Origin: Acanthococcus lagerstroemiae
Taxonomy: Eukaryota; Arthropoda; Insecta; Hemiptera; Eriococcidae
Reading direction: 5' to 3'
Assembly (NCBI GenBank): GCA_031841125.1
Contig: CM063107.1
Span: 46,327,497-46,391,496, forward strand
DNA: 64,000 nucleotides
In this document: one piece after another, positions 46,931 through 56,640 of the stretch
Numbering within the stretch: position 1 is the first letter of the stretch
Layout of the letters: the number at the start of each line of letters is the position of its first letter
Notes under the pieces: model-generated
The model's input: only the letters and a program-made list of their open reading frames with translations
Told to the model about the DNA's origin: nothing
The model's database searches: none
Program-made: the position numbers and the translations under genes

Positions 46931-49542
46931 AGGGGCGAAACTATGGGGGGGGGGGGTTGAGCCCCCCTCCCCAATAATTTGGCAGTCGGCAAATTTTCAA
47001 GCTGTTCATTTGAATTTTTCCTTTTTTTATTAATATTTCTTTGTTTCTTTCTTTATTTATTATTTTTTTCAACAAATAAAAAAAATATTCTAATAACAAA
47101 TCGGCAAATTTTCAATTTTTTTTAAATTTTGTCGTCGAATTTTGAGTTTTTAAAAATTTGGTCGTCGAATTTTTAGTTTAAAAAAAATATTTGTCGGTAA
47201 ATTTTTCTTCTCCAACTCCCCAAACTGAAGGTCAAATTTCGTTTCTGAAAATGGAGTACCCTAGACTCCTGTCAGAGACTAGTCTCTCAAAAGCCGCGAG
47301 GGTTTCTAGCTGAGTATCGAAAGTTATCTGAAAGGTTGAAACAAAGCTGAAATGTGGAAGACATTTCGAAAATCTGAAAGTCTGTAGCAAACGTTGAATT
47401 CTGAATTTCAATGACTATTCTGTTTTTACTAGATTCTCTGTTTGACCTAGAGCCAAAAATTTGAGAAAATTGAACATTTTATTAAAATCTAGAAGTTGAA
47501 AGCAAAATACTTATTTTCCAATGTCACAAGCTGAATCCGATAGCAAATGATCTATTGTTTAATTAACGGGTTTCGGTCCTGGTGAATATAGGAGGGAAAT
47601 TTAGTCTGGAACAAAAGTCAAAACTCCATGTGCTTTTTTCATACATATCCGATCACAGATAGACTTTTTCGAGCTCAAGTTTACGGACTAGCCCCGCCAA
47701 AAGCCCTCAAAATGCTCGACACAATCCAAAACTCAGCCCTTCGAATAGAGTATCAAGAGCTTTCCGCACTAATCCATCCATCAGTGTTTGTGCGGAAATA
47801 GCCGAACCTCCCCTCCCCTACCGCAGAATGATCCTCTACTCCAAATACTTGCTCAAAATATCCCGAAATCCCATCTCATCTCTTTCCAAAGACTGGATCA
47901 ATGATCCACCTCAATCAAACTCCCCTCACATACGATCAATCATAGAACAAACAACAAACACTCACTTATCTCTCTCACCCCTGCTCCCCATATACACGAA
48001 CCCACCACCGTGGAAACTCATACCAGCAACTTTCCATCTGGAACTATCTTTACATTCTAAAAGATCAACATCCCCCACACTTTCAAATTCCTCTTTGACA
48101 AACTCCTCGAACAATACCCCGAGCATCTATTATGCTACACAGACGGTTCCAAAAAAAAAAAAACAATCGCACAGGTTGCTCATATTCCCTCAGGTTAAAA
48201 ATCCAAACTCACAGACTACCCAATTCAGCATCTGTTCGCACCGCCGAACTCGCTGCAATTTTCTACTGCATTCAAAATTTACTTCATATAATAAAGCAAT
48301 TATTGCCAACGATTCACTATCAGCCCTCTAGGCAATCAGCACAATGTTCTCTACACATCCATTAGTACAACGCATATACAACTCATAATCCACGTACTTA
48401 ACATACTCGTATTAGGAAAATAGGTAGTATTCGTCTGGATCCCAAGCCATATCAGCATTGCACAAGCTGACTTAGTCGATGAAACCGCACGAACAGCAAC
48501 ATCCCGCCCTAAAGTAAAAAAACCAACAATTAAACCATCCGAAGACCTTGCAATCACCTACCGATCAAAAATCCTTTTCTCTTGGCATAAAGAATCCAAC
48601 AACAAACTCCGTGCAGTAAAAAAGAAACAGATCTCCTGGGTCACCTCCAACCGGAAATCACGACGCGAAGATATAGTAATAGCACGACGTAGAATTGGAC
48701 GTACTCGCTTCACTCACCTGCACCTCCTTAATCCATACATATTCCCCCGCAATGCCCTAGATGCTCCTCAAAGGAACTCACTGTCGAACATAGGTATATA
48801 CTTCACTGCCCTTCACTTAACTCTTACCACCAAAAACATCAACTACCACCAACAACGAAAAGCATGATCCAAAACAACCCAATGACAACAAATAAACTCA
48901 TCTCCTTCCCCTACGACACAGACCTCTTTTCATTAATTTAACCATCCCCATCAGCCGAGTCGTATAGCCCTTGGTCTTGGTGTAGCTAGTGATTCGTAAA
49001 TAAACAAATAAAAAATAATAATTTAAAAAAAAAAATGAAAAGGAACTTATGGTACGGATTCCCCTAATCCGATCGACCTGAAACTTTGTAGGTTTTTTTA
49101 ATTTAATTTAATCTTATTTTATTGGAACCAATTTAGTAAACGAATCAGAGGAAACTCAAGAGAGTAAATAAGGACCACCTTAAGGGTAAAGGAAGTTGTC
49201 CTCTCCGATTCCTACAATCTTTCTAGCTTATCCTCCCAGACTAGGGTATGCTCATGTGCGAGAAATAGAGTGCTTGGGGATAAGGTTCCAATCTGCATTT
49301 GCAGGGACGAAATTATAAAGGAGAGGGTGAATCACCCCCAATAATTTGGCAGTTGGCAAATTCTGAAACTGTTTATTTGAATTTTCCATTTTCTAAGAAC
49401 GTTTTGTTTGTTTGTTTAAAAAAAAAAAAATATTTTGATTGAAAAATCGGCGAATTTTCAAATTTAAAAATGATTTTGTCGGCAAATTTTCCTTCTCCAC
49501 CCCCCCCCCACCCCCAAAACTGAAAGTCAAGTTTCGCCTCTG
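46931..49542. mobile_element. Possible composite hAT-type unit: MITE B2 - LINE tail - MITE B3
   Basis: B2 (46931-47247) begins CAGGGGCGAAACTATGG and ends AAATTTCGTTTCTG. B3 (49302-49542) begins CAGGGACGAAATTATAAAGG and ends CAAGTTTCGCCTCTG. They are in direct orientation. The outer flanks, 46923-46930 and 49543-49550, are identical 8-mers GAAACGCA, while the inner flanks do not match them. The B2 left end and B3 right end also form a good TIR pair. This suggests the pair moved as one unit, or that a single insertion was later split by duplication. A LINE RNase H remnant is the cargo. Confidence 0.6.
47640..49020 (+). pseudogene. I/Jockey-type LINE 3' region with RNase H
   Basis: Plus strand. 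An RT tail (MLDTIQNSAL-like, then FRTNPSISVCAEIAEPPLPY) is followed by YSKYLLKISRNP. An RNase H domain then appears in shifting frames: CYTDGSK near 48130 (first catalytic Asp), LPNSASVRTAELAAI near 48210 (catalytic Glu), NDSLSAL near 48310 (third Asp expected as TDS) and WIPSHISIAQAD near 48440. A C-terminal IVIARRRIGRTRFTHLHLL follows, and the 3' end is AGTGATTCGTAAATAAACAA plus A-rich sequence near 49015. Frameshifts and stops are numerous. Confidence 0.85.
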
Positions 49543-49599
49543 GAAACGCACTGCTTTTTTTATAATAACAATATGCCCTTTTGAAATGACAAATTTTCG

Positions 49600-49812
49600 C
49601 GTACAAATAATTATTTGTACGCAATTAAACTTTGTACAAATTTGAAAACTTGTTAGTTTTTCAATCAAAATATTTTTTAATTGAGGGAAAAAATGAACAA
49701 ACAAACGGTCTCATAAAATGAAAAATTCAAATGAACAGTTTCAAAATTTGCCGACAGCCAAATTATTAGGGGGAGGGTGCCTCAACCCTACCCTCTCGTA
49801 GTTTTGTCCCTG
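49600..49812 (-). mobile_element. MITE B4, partial reverse copy
   Basis: From about 49655 (TTTTCAATCAAAATATTTTT) through AATTCAAATGAACAGTTTCA and CAAATTATTAGGGGGAGGG to TAGTTTTGTCCCTG this is the inverted form of B3. The opposite end is missing. A perfect 24-bp palindrome, GCGTACAAATAA and its complement, lies at 49599-49622 at the truncated side. Confidence 0.7.
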
Positions 49813-49959
49813 AGAAGAAATACCAGTACTAAACACGAGAAATAATGAACAGAGAACTATTTTTTTTACAAATTTATTTACATTTTGGGTAGGGCTATTT
49901 CTCAACGTAATCACCGTTGCCTTCCAAGCCTTCCAAATGTCACGTCTCATCTAGGTTGC

Positions 49960-50340
49960 AGTGCTGCTAGAAAAACGGCTATTACTGATTCCTAAAAAAC
50001 CTGAAGCAAGCAGATGTGAAGATTATCGTACTACGAGTGCGTAGAAGCGCTTCTACTTTCGCATTCATCAAATTTAGCATGGTTAACAAATAAGAGACTA
50101 CAAGATAAAATGGAAGAAAGTGTGGGAGAAGATTAGTTTGGGTTCAGAAAAGATAGAGCAACTACGGAAACAATTTTTTTATGTTTGAGGCTTTTGTTAG
50201 AAAAAAGACTGAAAAAGATTTGGATATGTTAGCGGCACATTGTGAAATTCAGACATTTTATGCAGTGACTAAGCATGTAATAAAATGCTTAGTCATTTAA
50301 GGCAAATTATAGAAACATTTACTATCAGCCTAGGAAATAT
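49960..50340 (+). pseudogene. RTE-like LINE reverse-transcriptase fragment, heavily decayed
   Basis: The plus strand reads LLIPKKPEASRCEDYRTT (fingers, normally followed by ISL), then in another frame RLQDKMEESVGED and FGFRKDRATTETIF (the QxGFRxGxxT motif). Thereafter it is barely recognisable (KMLSHLRQIIETFTIS). The catalytic motifs are lost. Confidence 0.65.
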
Positions 50341-51189
50341 TTTAAATGACCAGGTATTATATAACTGTACAATTATAAAATTTCAATAAAATGGACAATT
50401 TAAAATTAAACTAGAAACATAAAACGAAAAGAAAGGTTCAGGAGTCAGAAAAGTAGGTGTATTAAAAAATAAGTCGAAATTTCCTCATAGCTTAGTTTGG
50501 GGAATATGGCCAAAATGTTACCAAAACCATTGGATACCTATATTAAACCTTACAAAACACTAGAACCCCCTTTCCCCTCATTGCATGGGCCTCAATTTCA
50601 AATATGGGGTAAATACGTAGATGAAAGGTGGGAGATGAATAAGCCTCATAAACGATATAATTCTGTGAAGTGGTAAAGTAACTGAAGAAGATGATTATTA
50701 TCTTCATAAGGTCTGTGCATCTGTTTAGAAAGTAATTATTCTTAACGGCAATATCTCAAACTCCATTTTAAGCAGTTCTAATCCAAATACAAGAAATTTG
50801 CTAATGACATTTTTATGGGAAATTTAATGTACAATTTATTGCAAATAAATAAATAAATAAATAAAACAGTAGCTTAAGAAGGCAAGTTTCACAAGAAATT
50901 GAAAAAATGTGAAAATTTTCTGATATATAGAATTTGTGCTAAAATTGATTTTATGAACATCCTCTTGAACCGATTCCGACTATCTTTTTTCTGTGGTTAC
51001 CACAACTGTCCTCTTTCTGTGTGTTTCCAGTCGTGAGAAGAAAAAAAAAAATCAAAGGTAGAAAACTTTTCAAAATCTGACCATAATTCGGCTCCTTCAA
51101 AAGTAAGAGTATGCAAACATATCTACATATTGTCGGGGTGAGTTGCAGTGTTGCCGTATCATGAAGGAACAACATTGCTGTACGTTTTA
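50341..51189. other. Unassigned stretch with (AAAT)n
   Basis: An AAAT microsatellite lies at about 50840-50864. No coding signal. Confidence 0.5.
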
Positions 51190-51360
51190 ATTCAGTCTAA
51201 GCAGTGCTTCTCAACCGGATCAACTCCAGGGACCGGCAAAGAGATTTGATGCGTTCCTGAGGGCCGGTAGGTTAGTTTTAGTTCACACACAAAATAAATC
51301 ATGGCGACAAAAACTATTTTTCATGGCTTTATTTCATTTTAAGCGGACCGGCAAATATTC
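51190..51360. mobile_element. hAT-like terminal fragment (CAGTGCTTCTCAACC)
   Basis: CAGTGCTTCTCAACCGGATC near 51198, followed by GGGACCGGC and GAGGGCCGG, resembles the CAGTG(G/T)TTCTCAACC...GGACCGGC end seen in many animal hAT-derived repeats. The partner end was not found, and the 130-codon frame downstream (51323-51715) has no motif. Confidence 0.5.
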
Positions 51361-52259
51361 TACGCAAGCTATTAGTCGAGAGACTAAAAGGAATATGGCA
51401 TATATATTTTTGTCAATCAAACACGCAAGTAAAAACTTTAGACACCTTTTTTTTTTTCACTTGCCAAGTTATAATTTGGACGACTATTTTACCTCTGAAA
51501 TCATCCCCACCAGTTTAGAGAACATTTTATTTATGTTACTGAAATCATTAAATCTCTGTAAGACTGGTAAAGATTTATTTACTTATGTTACTGAACGACT
51601 TTGTTTTCAACTCACCAAGATTCCTAGTGATTCTTCCTGTCTTCAGTTTAAGCTGCTTCAAGACTCTTTCACGAGGCTCTTCCAGATTTATTTAAAAATA
51701 CATGCGATTTTCTGATGACGCGCTGATATCAGCCTCTTTTTTGGGACAAATTTTGGCTCCAAAGAAGAAGCATTAGGTCACGCCTCCCTGTACATTTTAA
51801 ATGGACGAGGTCAACCTACTCCCCATCTTTACCCTACTTTAGGGCTCTTTAAGACTCCTCCGTATATACAATTATGAAATGAGACTCTCTTTAAAACCCT
51901 TTAGAACTGTTCTGAACTTTGTATTCGTATTCAAGACTCTGTACTTTCTTTAGAGCCGAATTTAGGTGAAGCATTCTTCGATTCTACTTATCACCTTTCT
52001 TTAATTTTTCATCATTTTCTTCTTTTTCCTTTTTTTCTTTCCTTTCCCTTTTACCCTCCGCCTTTTTTCTATTATTTTATTCTTGTTTTCTACCTCATAT
52101 CATTTGAACCAAATGCTATAGCTCCATAAGGCTGTGAAAATTTCATTGTATTTCGAAGATAAAAAAATAAAGTGGTCGCTTTTATCTTGTCAAAAGAAGG
52201 CTCTCTAAATTAAGCCTTTATGTACTCATTATTCAGGATTAATTTTCTTTTTGTTACAG
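51361..52259. other. End of the giant intron
   Basis: No gene recognised. The final bases give a reasonable acceptor: T-rich TTTTCTTTTTGTTACAG immediately before exon B. Confidence 0.55.
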
Positions 52260-52461
52260 TTTGTGGGCTGCGATGGAATCATAGGAGGCCAGATCTACGA
52301 CATTTGCGGAGTTTGCGGCGGAAACAATTCCACCTGTCGACTAGTATCTGGACTTTTCACCAAACCCTTCCTGAATTCCGGTTACAATTACATCACCGAG
52401 ATTCCTGAACACGCTTGCAATCTCAATATCTCAGAGGTGAAGAGAACCGCGAATTTGATAG
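52260..52461 (+). CDS. ADAMTS-like protein, exon B (spacer domain start)
   Basis: This exon encodes FVGCDGIIGGQIYDICGVCG, the hallmark GCDG-x-x-D-x-CGVCGG junction between the cysteine-rich and spacer domains of ADAMTS/ADAMTSL proteins. NNSTCRLVSG, GYNYITEIPEHACNLNISEV and KRTANLI follow. It starts in phase 0 after ttgttacag and ends at ATAG|gttggt with one base of a split codon. The split codon joins with exon C as Ala, giving the family's N-x-L/I-A-L-R step. CRLVSG and the later PPG-x-x-x-AxGTxFxF arrangement resemble the ADAMTSL4/THSD4 branch more than catalytic ADAMTS, which is an inference. Confidence 0.95.
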
Positions 52462-53132
52462 GTTGGTACCCTGTCACATGATACAAGTGCTGTGAGAGTG
52501 AGGAGGGTAAGACAGGAGCTCTCTTCTTTATTAAAAATCGCCAGTTTTGGCCAAAATGGATCTCTGTTAACAAACAAAGAGAAAGAAAGGGAAAAAAGAA
52601 TCTAACCTGAAAAGATTTCATATTTCTCTAAACAAAAATCTGTGATTTCCAACATCAAAGGGAAAAACAAAAAAGTCAATCTTCGGAAGTTGGAACTGCC
52701 CCCCTCCCACTTATGATTTCCTTCCAGCACCTCTGTATGGTAATGACAGAAAATAGGTAGGTAATTATTTTTGATAGTATACAGAGTATACTCGTATCAT
52801 TGGTCTCCCGATCCTTTCTTTTTTTTCGATCGCGAAATCGGATCATTGCAGGACGAAAAGGATCAAGTAGCCACATTAATTTAGTATCTTTTCGAGTGAA
52901 AATATGTTCTTTCCTCTAACAGGAGAGGAGGAGCTCGAATATACCATAAACTTCAGAATCTTGAATGGAAAGGTACACAAACTACCGTGATTGCATTTTT
53001 GTCGGTCGTTGATTTGGAATATCAAATCCAATTTATTATTAGGTCCCGATTTTGGCTCTAGAATCCAAACTTCGGACCCAAAATCTGCAACATATTGAGT
53101 TGATTCGGTAAATTAGTCAAAGTAGCAAAATA

Positions 53133-53395
53133 AAGGGAAGTACCGAAGTTTTCGTGGGAGGGGGGGGGAGTGTGAAAGTCCCAACTGATTCAACTCAAAA
53201 TTCCCAATTGTGTTGGATTTTTCCAACTTCTCAACAACTCAAAATTCCCAAGTATCAAAGCAAAAAAAAAAAACTCTACCGAAACCGAAATTTCCCAACT
53301 TTCGCCTGACTGAAATGGTAAATTTTCTCATCTGTTGAGTAAAAAATTTCCTACAAGGGTGGAAGGTCCCCTCTCCCCCCTATCGGTACGTCCCT
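53133..53395. mobile_element. Family A MITE copy 2 (263 bp)
   Basis: The left end AAGGGAAGTACCGAAG and right end CTATCGGTACGTCCCTG are the diverged termini of family A. The interior repeats GAGTGTGAAAGTCCCAACTG and CAACTCAAAATTCCCAA, and a G-run follows the left end. The flanking 8-mers do not match convincingly. Confidence 0.75.
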
Positions 53396-53827
53396 GGCCA
53401 AGAATCAAAATTTCGGACCAAAACGGGGAAACTTGACTTGGCTCGAGCACGGAGACATAAGGGATGCTAGCCGAACATTTTCCGCTGAAAAATATTTTCA
53501 TAGCCATCAGTGTTACCACCATAATAAGTGTTTGAAAACAGGTCAACACTTTTGGTACACCCCGTAATTAGGAATATTTAGCCAGAAATTTTGAATAACG
53601 ACTACAGAAATTTTCGTTTTCATTTGTGTGACTGTATCTCGGAAGAAAGAGGGCATTTGGAGAATGTAGTTTCTAAAACATAAATGAATATTGTATGCGA
53701 CATAAAACGGAGTTCATTTTTGTTTTGATGGATACCAAACATGCTTATTTTTTTCTAAGTGGTGCCAAATTATAAGCGTTTAAAACGGGTCCTCTTATTT
53801 TGAAACGCCTTGCGTACTGAAAAAAAA

Positions 53828-53831
53828 ATAA

Positions 53832-53876
<45 letters not shown>

Positions 53877-53880
53877 AATT
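53828..53880. repeat. (AAT)n microsatellite
   Basis: AATAATAAT repeats pass into AAATAAATAAAT. Confidence 0.95.
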
Positions 53881-54118
53881 GTCATCGTAATATTTTTAGT
53901 TTCTGGAGAATGACCCAAAAGTAGGTTTCACTAAAACTTTGGAGACTCACAAACTTTTGAACAGTAGATGCTGTAACAACGAGCTTTGGTAATTTTAGAA
54001 CTCATTCGTATCATGCTTATAACTATATTGACCGATTATTTTAAAAGAAGGTTCCTTTTTCGACTGTCTCACTAGGAACCTTTATACCACTACTTTTGGG
54101 AATGGGACATGAGATGAG

Positions 54119-54371
54119 CAGGGATGAAACTATAGGGGGTATGGGGGCCAATAGTCAATAAATTTTGAAACTGCTCATTTAAATTTTTCATATTTTAAGA
54201 TCGTCTGCTTGTTTGTTGTTTTTTTTTTGTTATTCTTTTTCCAATTAAAAATATTTTGATTTAAAAATCGGCAAATTTTCAATTTTTTAAAAATTTTGTC
54301 AGCAAATTTTAGCTTTAAAAAAAATTTTCTTCTCCCTCCCCCCTTCAACTAAAAGTCAAATTTCATCTCTG
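54119..54371. mobile_element. hAT-type MITE B5 (253 bp)
   Basis: The ends CAGGGATGAAACTATAG and AGTCAAATTTCATCTCTG are inverted. The flanking 8-mers GAGATGAG (54111-54118) and AAGATGAG (54372-54379) match at seven of eight positions. The interior shares TTTGAAACTGCTCATTTAAA and ATCGGCAAATTTTCAATTTT with the other B copies. Confidence 0.85.
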
Positions 54372-54494
54372 AAGATGAGTATCCTGTGTTTTTTACTCCT
54401 AATGCGCATACTATATAAAGGGGTCTGTATAAGGTTGGATTATTACCGTCAACTGGGGTAGGTATCTTAAAACAGCCGTGCAACTTGGGACACA

Positions 54495-54675
54495 CCAACA
54501 GAAACGAAAATAAGGGGGCATGGGGGCAGGGTTGTCCCCAAGCCTCCGCCAGAATCGGGAAATTCTATTATATGGATCAAAAGTTGGAAAAATCCAACAA
54601 GTCAAAAGGTTTTTTATTTAGCCAGTATAAACAAATGTGGATGCTTCGGAATTTTGAGTTGAGTCGGGTAAGAAT
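54495..54675 (-). mobile_element. Family A fragment, inverted
   Basis: AGTTGGAAAAATCCAACAAG, TCAAAAGGTTTTTT and GATGCTTCGGAATTTTGAGT are the reverse complement of the middle of family A copy 1. No intact ends. Confidence 0.6.
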
Positions 54676-55150
54676 TTAACAGTTTTTACCCCTCCAGAAA
54701 AAACCCTTCACTACGTTCTTGCACACCAACAAGCTTGCACAGTGTCCATAAATTTCCACCGCTCACTACTCATGCTCATAAGTGACCGGAGAGGTTCAGG
54801 GATTAGCCAAAGTGGGCCAGTAAGGTAGCTGCTACACATGTCTGCTGATGTGTGCCAAGTTACCAGGCTGTTCCATGATATCCCATTTAACGATACGATA
54901 CTTCTATGTCAGCTTCCCAACGCCTCATTTTAAGAACTCTTGCCAAACTCAAAACTATAAAGCGAAAGGAGCACTTTTCCTTGCACTCGAAGCGCGTCAT
55001 CTATTGTTGAAGTTTGACAGTCATTTCCCGCGACAGTCGCCTTGAATGAATTCAAGGGCCTTTCGTCCCATCATATTTATTAGAGACTGCAATAACGTGC
55101 CCAATTAACGGCGCCATAAAAATAATAACGTATGTAAATGTTCGGTATAG

Positions 55151-55320
55151 CCCTTCGATTCAAGAATGGAAGTTTCGTTCTGAACGGAGATTTTCAACCC
55201 AGCCCCCCTGGGGCGATCGAGGCCGCCGGCACAACGTTTACATTTTTCAGAGGAAGTATCGGCAATGCAGGCGACTTCGTTTTCTCACCGGGACCTTTAT
55301 CGCAACCGCTGGAGTTATTA
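55151..55320 (+). CDS. ADAMTS-like protein, exon C (spacer domain middle)
   Basis: This exon encodes LRFKNGSFVLNGDFQPSPPG, then AIEAAGTTFTFFRGS and GPLSQPLELL, the ...LR-x-G-x-x-x-NG, AGTxFxYxR and GPxxxPxxL signature positions of the spacer domain. Its first two bases complete the Ala codon begun in exon B, and it ends on a codon boundary at TTA|gtacgt. The neighbouring intron is only 107 nt. No frameshift or stop interrupts it. Confidence 0.93.
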
Positions 55321-55427
55321 GTACGTTTATTGTTTTACATAATGATAATGGTTTCCGACGTCAAACCCGCGCATTTTTTGGCAATCTCGACTAACGCACG
55401 TATACATTTGTTTTAACGATATTACAG

Positions 55428-55536
55428 CTGCTGTACCGACAAGTTAATCCGGGAATCAAGTACGAGTATCGAGTGCCCATGCCGAAGACGTTTAGAGATT
55501 CGGCTGCAACAAAGGGACCCGTCGCCGTTTCAAATT
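55428..55536 (+). CDS. ADAMTS-like protein, exon D (spacer domain end)
   Basis: This exon encodes LLYRQVNPGIKYEYRVPMPK, the conserved (L/F)YxxxNPG(I/V)xYxY segment closing the spacer domain, then TFRDSAATKGPVAVSN. The acceptor is gatattacag|CT in phase 0. The donor ATT|gtaagc leaves one base of a codon. In the family this is followed by thrombospondin type-1 repeats; no W-x-x-W-x-x-C coding exon was found to the end of the window. Confidence 0.93.
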
Positions 55537-55717
55537 GTAAGCCGTCTTCACCGTGTGTAATATATAAAATGTGCCTAATAAAAACAATGCGGAAGATGAG
55601 AATAGGATGATGGGTACACCGAGAACATTCGTGAAATTAGCTCCCATGATAAAAAGGATGATGATAACGATCACTTACAGTTCTAAATGGGCCATTTCAG
55701 CTGCCAGAGTACATGAC
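55537..55717 (+). other. Start of the next ADAMTSL intron
   Basis: This follows the gtaagc donor. No exon was recognised from here to 64000, so the intron exceeds 8.4 kb unless a weakly conserved exon was missed. Confidence 0.6.
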
Positions 55718-55725
55718 GTAAGCAA

Positions 55726-55932
55726 CAGTGGCGTAGCCAAGGGGGGGAGAGTAGGGGGATGAATCCCCCCCCCCCTGAGATGAGAATTTTTTATATGCTG
55801 GCAGTATCACAGTAAATGCGCGAAATGAAATTTAAATCCAAATACATAACTTAAGTTGAAAAGCACAACATACTGATGTCAATGTAAAAACATACAGTTC
55901 ATGTTAGATGTACCCCCCTGGCTACGCCCCTG
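55726..55932. mobile_element. hAT-type MITE E1 (207 bp), perfect duplication
   Basis: The ends CAGTGGCGTAGCCAAGGGGG and TGGCTACGCCCCTG are inverted. Perfect 8-bp flanks GTAAGCAA lie at 55718-55725 and 55933-55940. G- and C-runs (G7, C10, C6) sit just inside the ends. The CAGTGGCGTAGCCA end is widespread among animal hAT-type MITEs. Confidence 0.95.
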
Positions 55933-55940
55933 GTAAGCAA

Positions 55941-56640
55941 AGTTAACAATAATAGTCCGAGATGTAATGAAAAATGAATTAAAACCAGCAGCGCCTTCGG
56001 TAAAACGAATTTTGAAATCGTTTGTGTTAAGAGAAACCGTATTTCGAACATGAAGCCGGGTACGAGGAGCAAGGATTAGTCCTGAGGAGTTCGATATTCA
56101 TAATGAAATCGAATTTGTAATACACGGGAAAATACACCCAGTAATTTTGAAAGTCATTTGGTACCCCGGCGCCGATACACGGAAGAGGCAATAGCAGAGT
56201 AGCCCCTCCAAGAGAAGAAAGCTAATATTGAAAACGTAATCAACTTGGTAGTTCGATTATCATGAATTTATTACCATATGTGGCAATTTCTATAAAAAGG
56301 GGTAACTTTGTCGATTGATCAGTCTCAGAAAACGTGAAAAAATATAAACAAAATTTTTTAATTGAAAAAATCAATTTTGAGATTTTGGTTGATTTCTGTA
56401 GAAAAAACATCGCAATAACGAAGAGACAAAATTTACGCGCATGAGAGAAAAGAGGTAGAGAAAGAAAGAGAATTATGAAAGAGAATGAGAAAAGAATGCG
56501 AATGTCTGCGTTCGCTTCTTCGTGGTTTTTCGGAGCTCACGAATAAATCCGATGTTCTGAATTGTTACCACGCAAAAGAGCGAAAAATTACCTTTCTAAC
56601 AAGCCCTCGTCGAGGCTAGTAAAGTGATTCCGCGGCGAGT
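55941..56640. other. Unassigned stretch
   Basis: No coding motif. A purine-rich GAGAAA-type segment lies near 56440-56500. Confidence 0.5.

Larger units (their letters stand above)
1354..52259 (+). other. Giant intron of the ADAMTSL gene (50,906 nt as assembled)
   Basis: The interval runs from the gtactg donor after exon A to the ttgttacag acceptor before exon B. Both flanking exons are phase 0 and their conserved residues are contiguous in the protein family, so no exon is expected to be missing. The interval is packed with mobile-element remnants annotated separately. Most LINE fragments run antisense to the gene. The true length is uncertain because 27.2-37.95 kb is unreliable sequence. 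Confidence 0.8.
52462..55150 (+). other. ADAMTSL intron (2,689 nt)
   Basis: The intron lies between the gttggt donor and the ggtatag acceptor. It contains family A copy 2, an (AAT)n microsatellite, MITE B5 and a family A fragment. The acceptor has a poor pyrimidine tract (ataataacgtatgtaaatg before ttcggtatag), but the reading-frame and family match make it the likely site. Confidence 0.8.

Noticed and set aside
1217..55536. Assignment of the host gene to papilin or to a catalytic ADAMTS
   Set aside because: The visible exons cover only the shared cysteine-rich/spacer region. The resemblance favours ADAMTSL4/THSD4 but does not exclude these.
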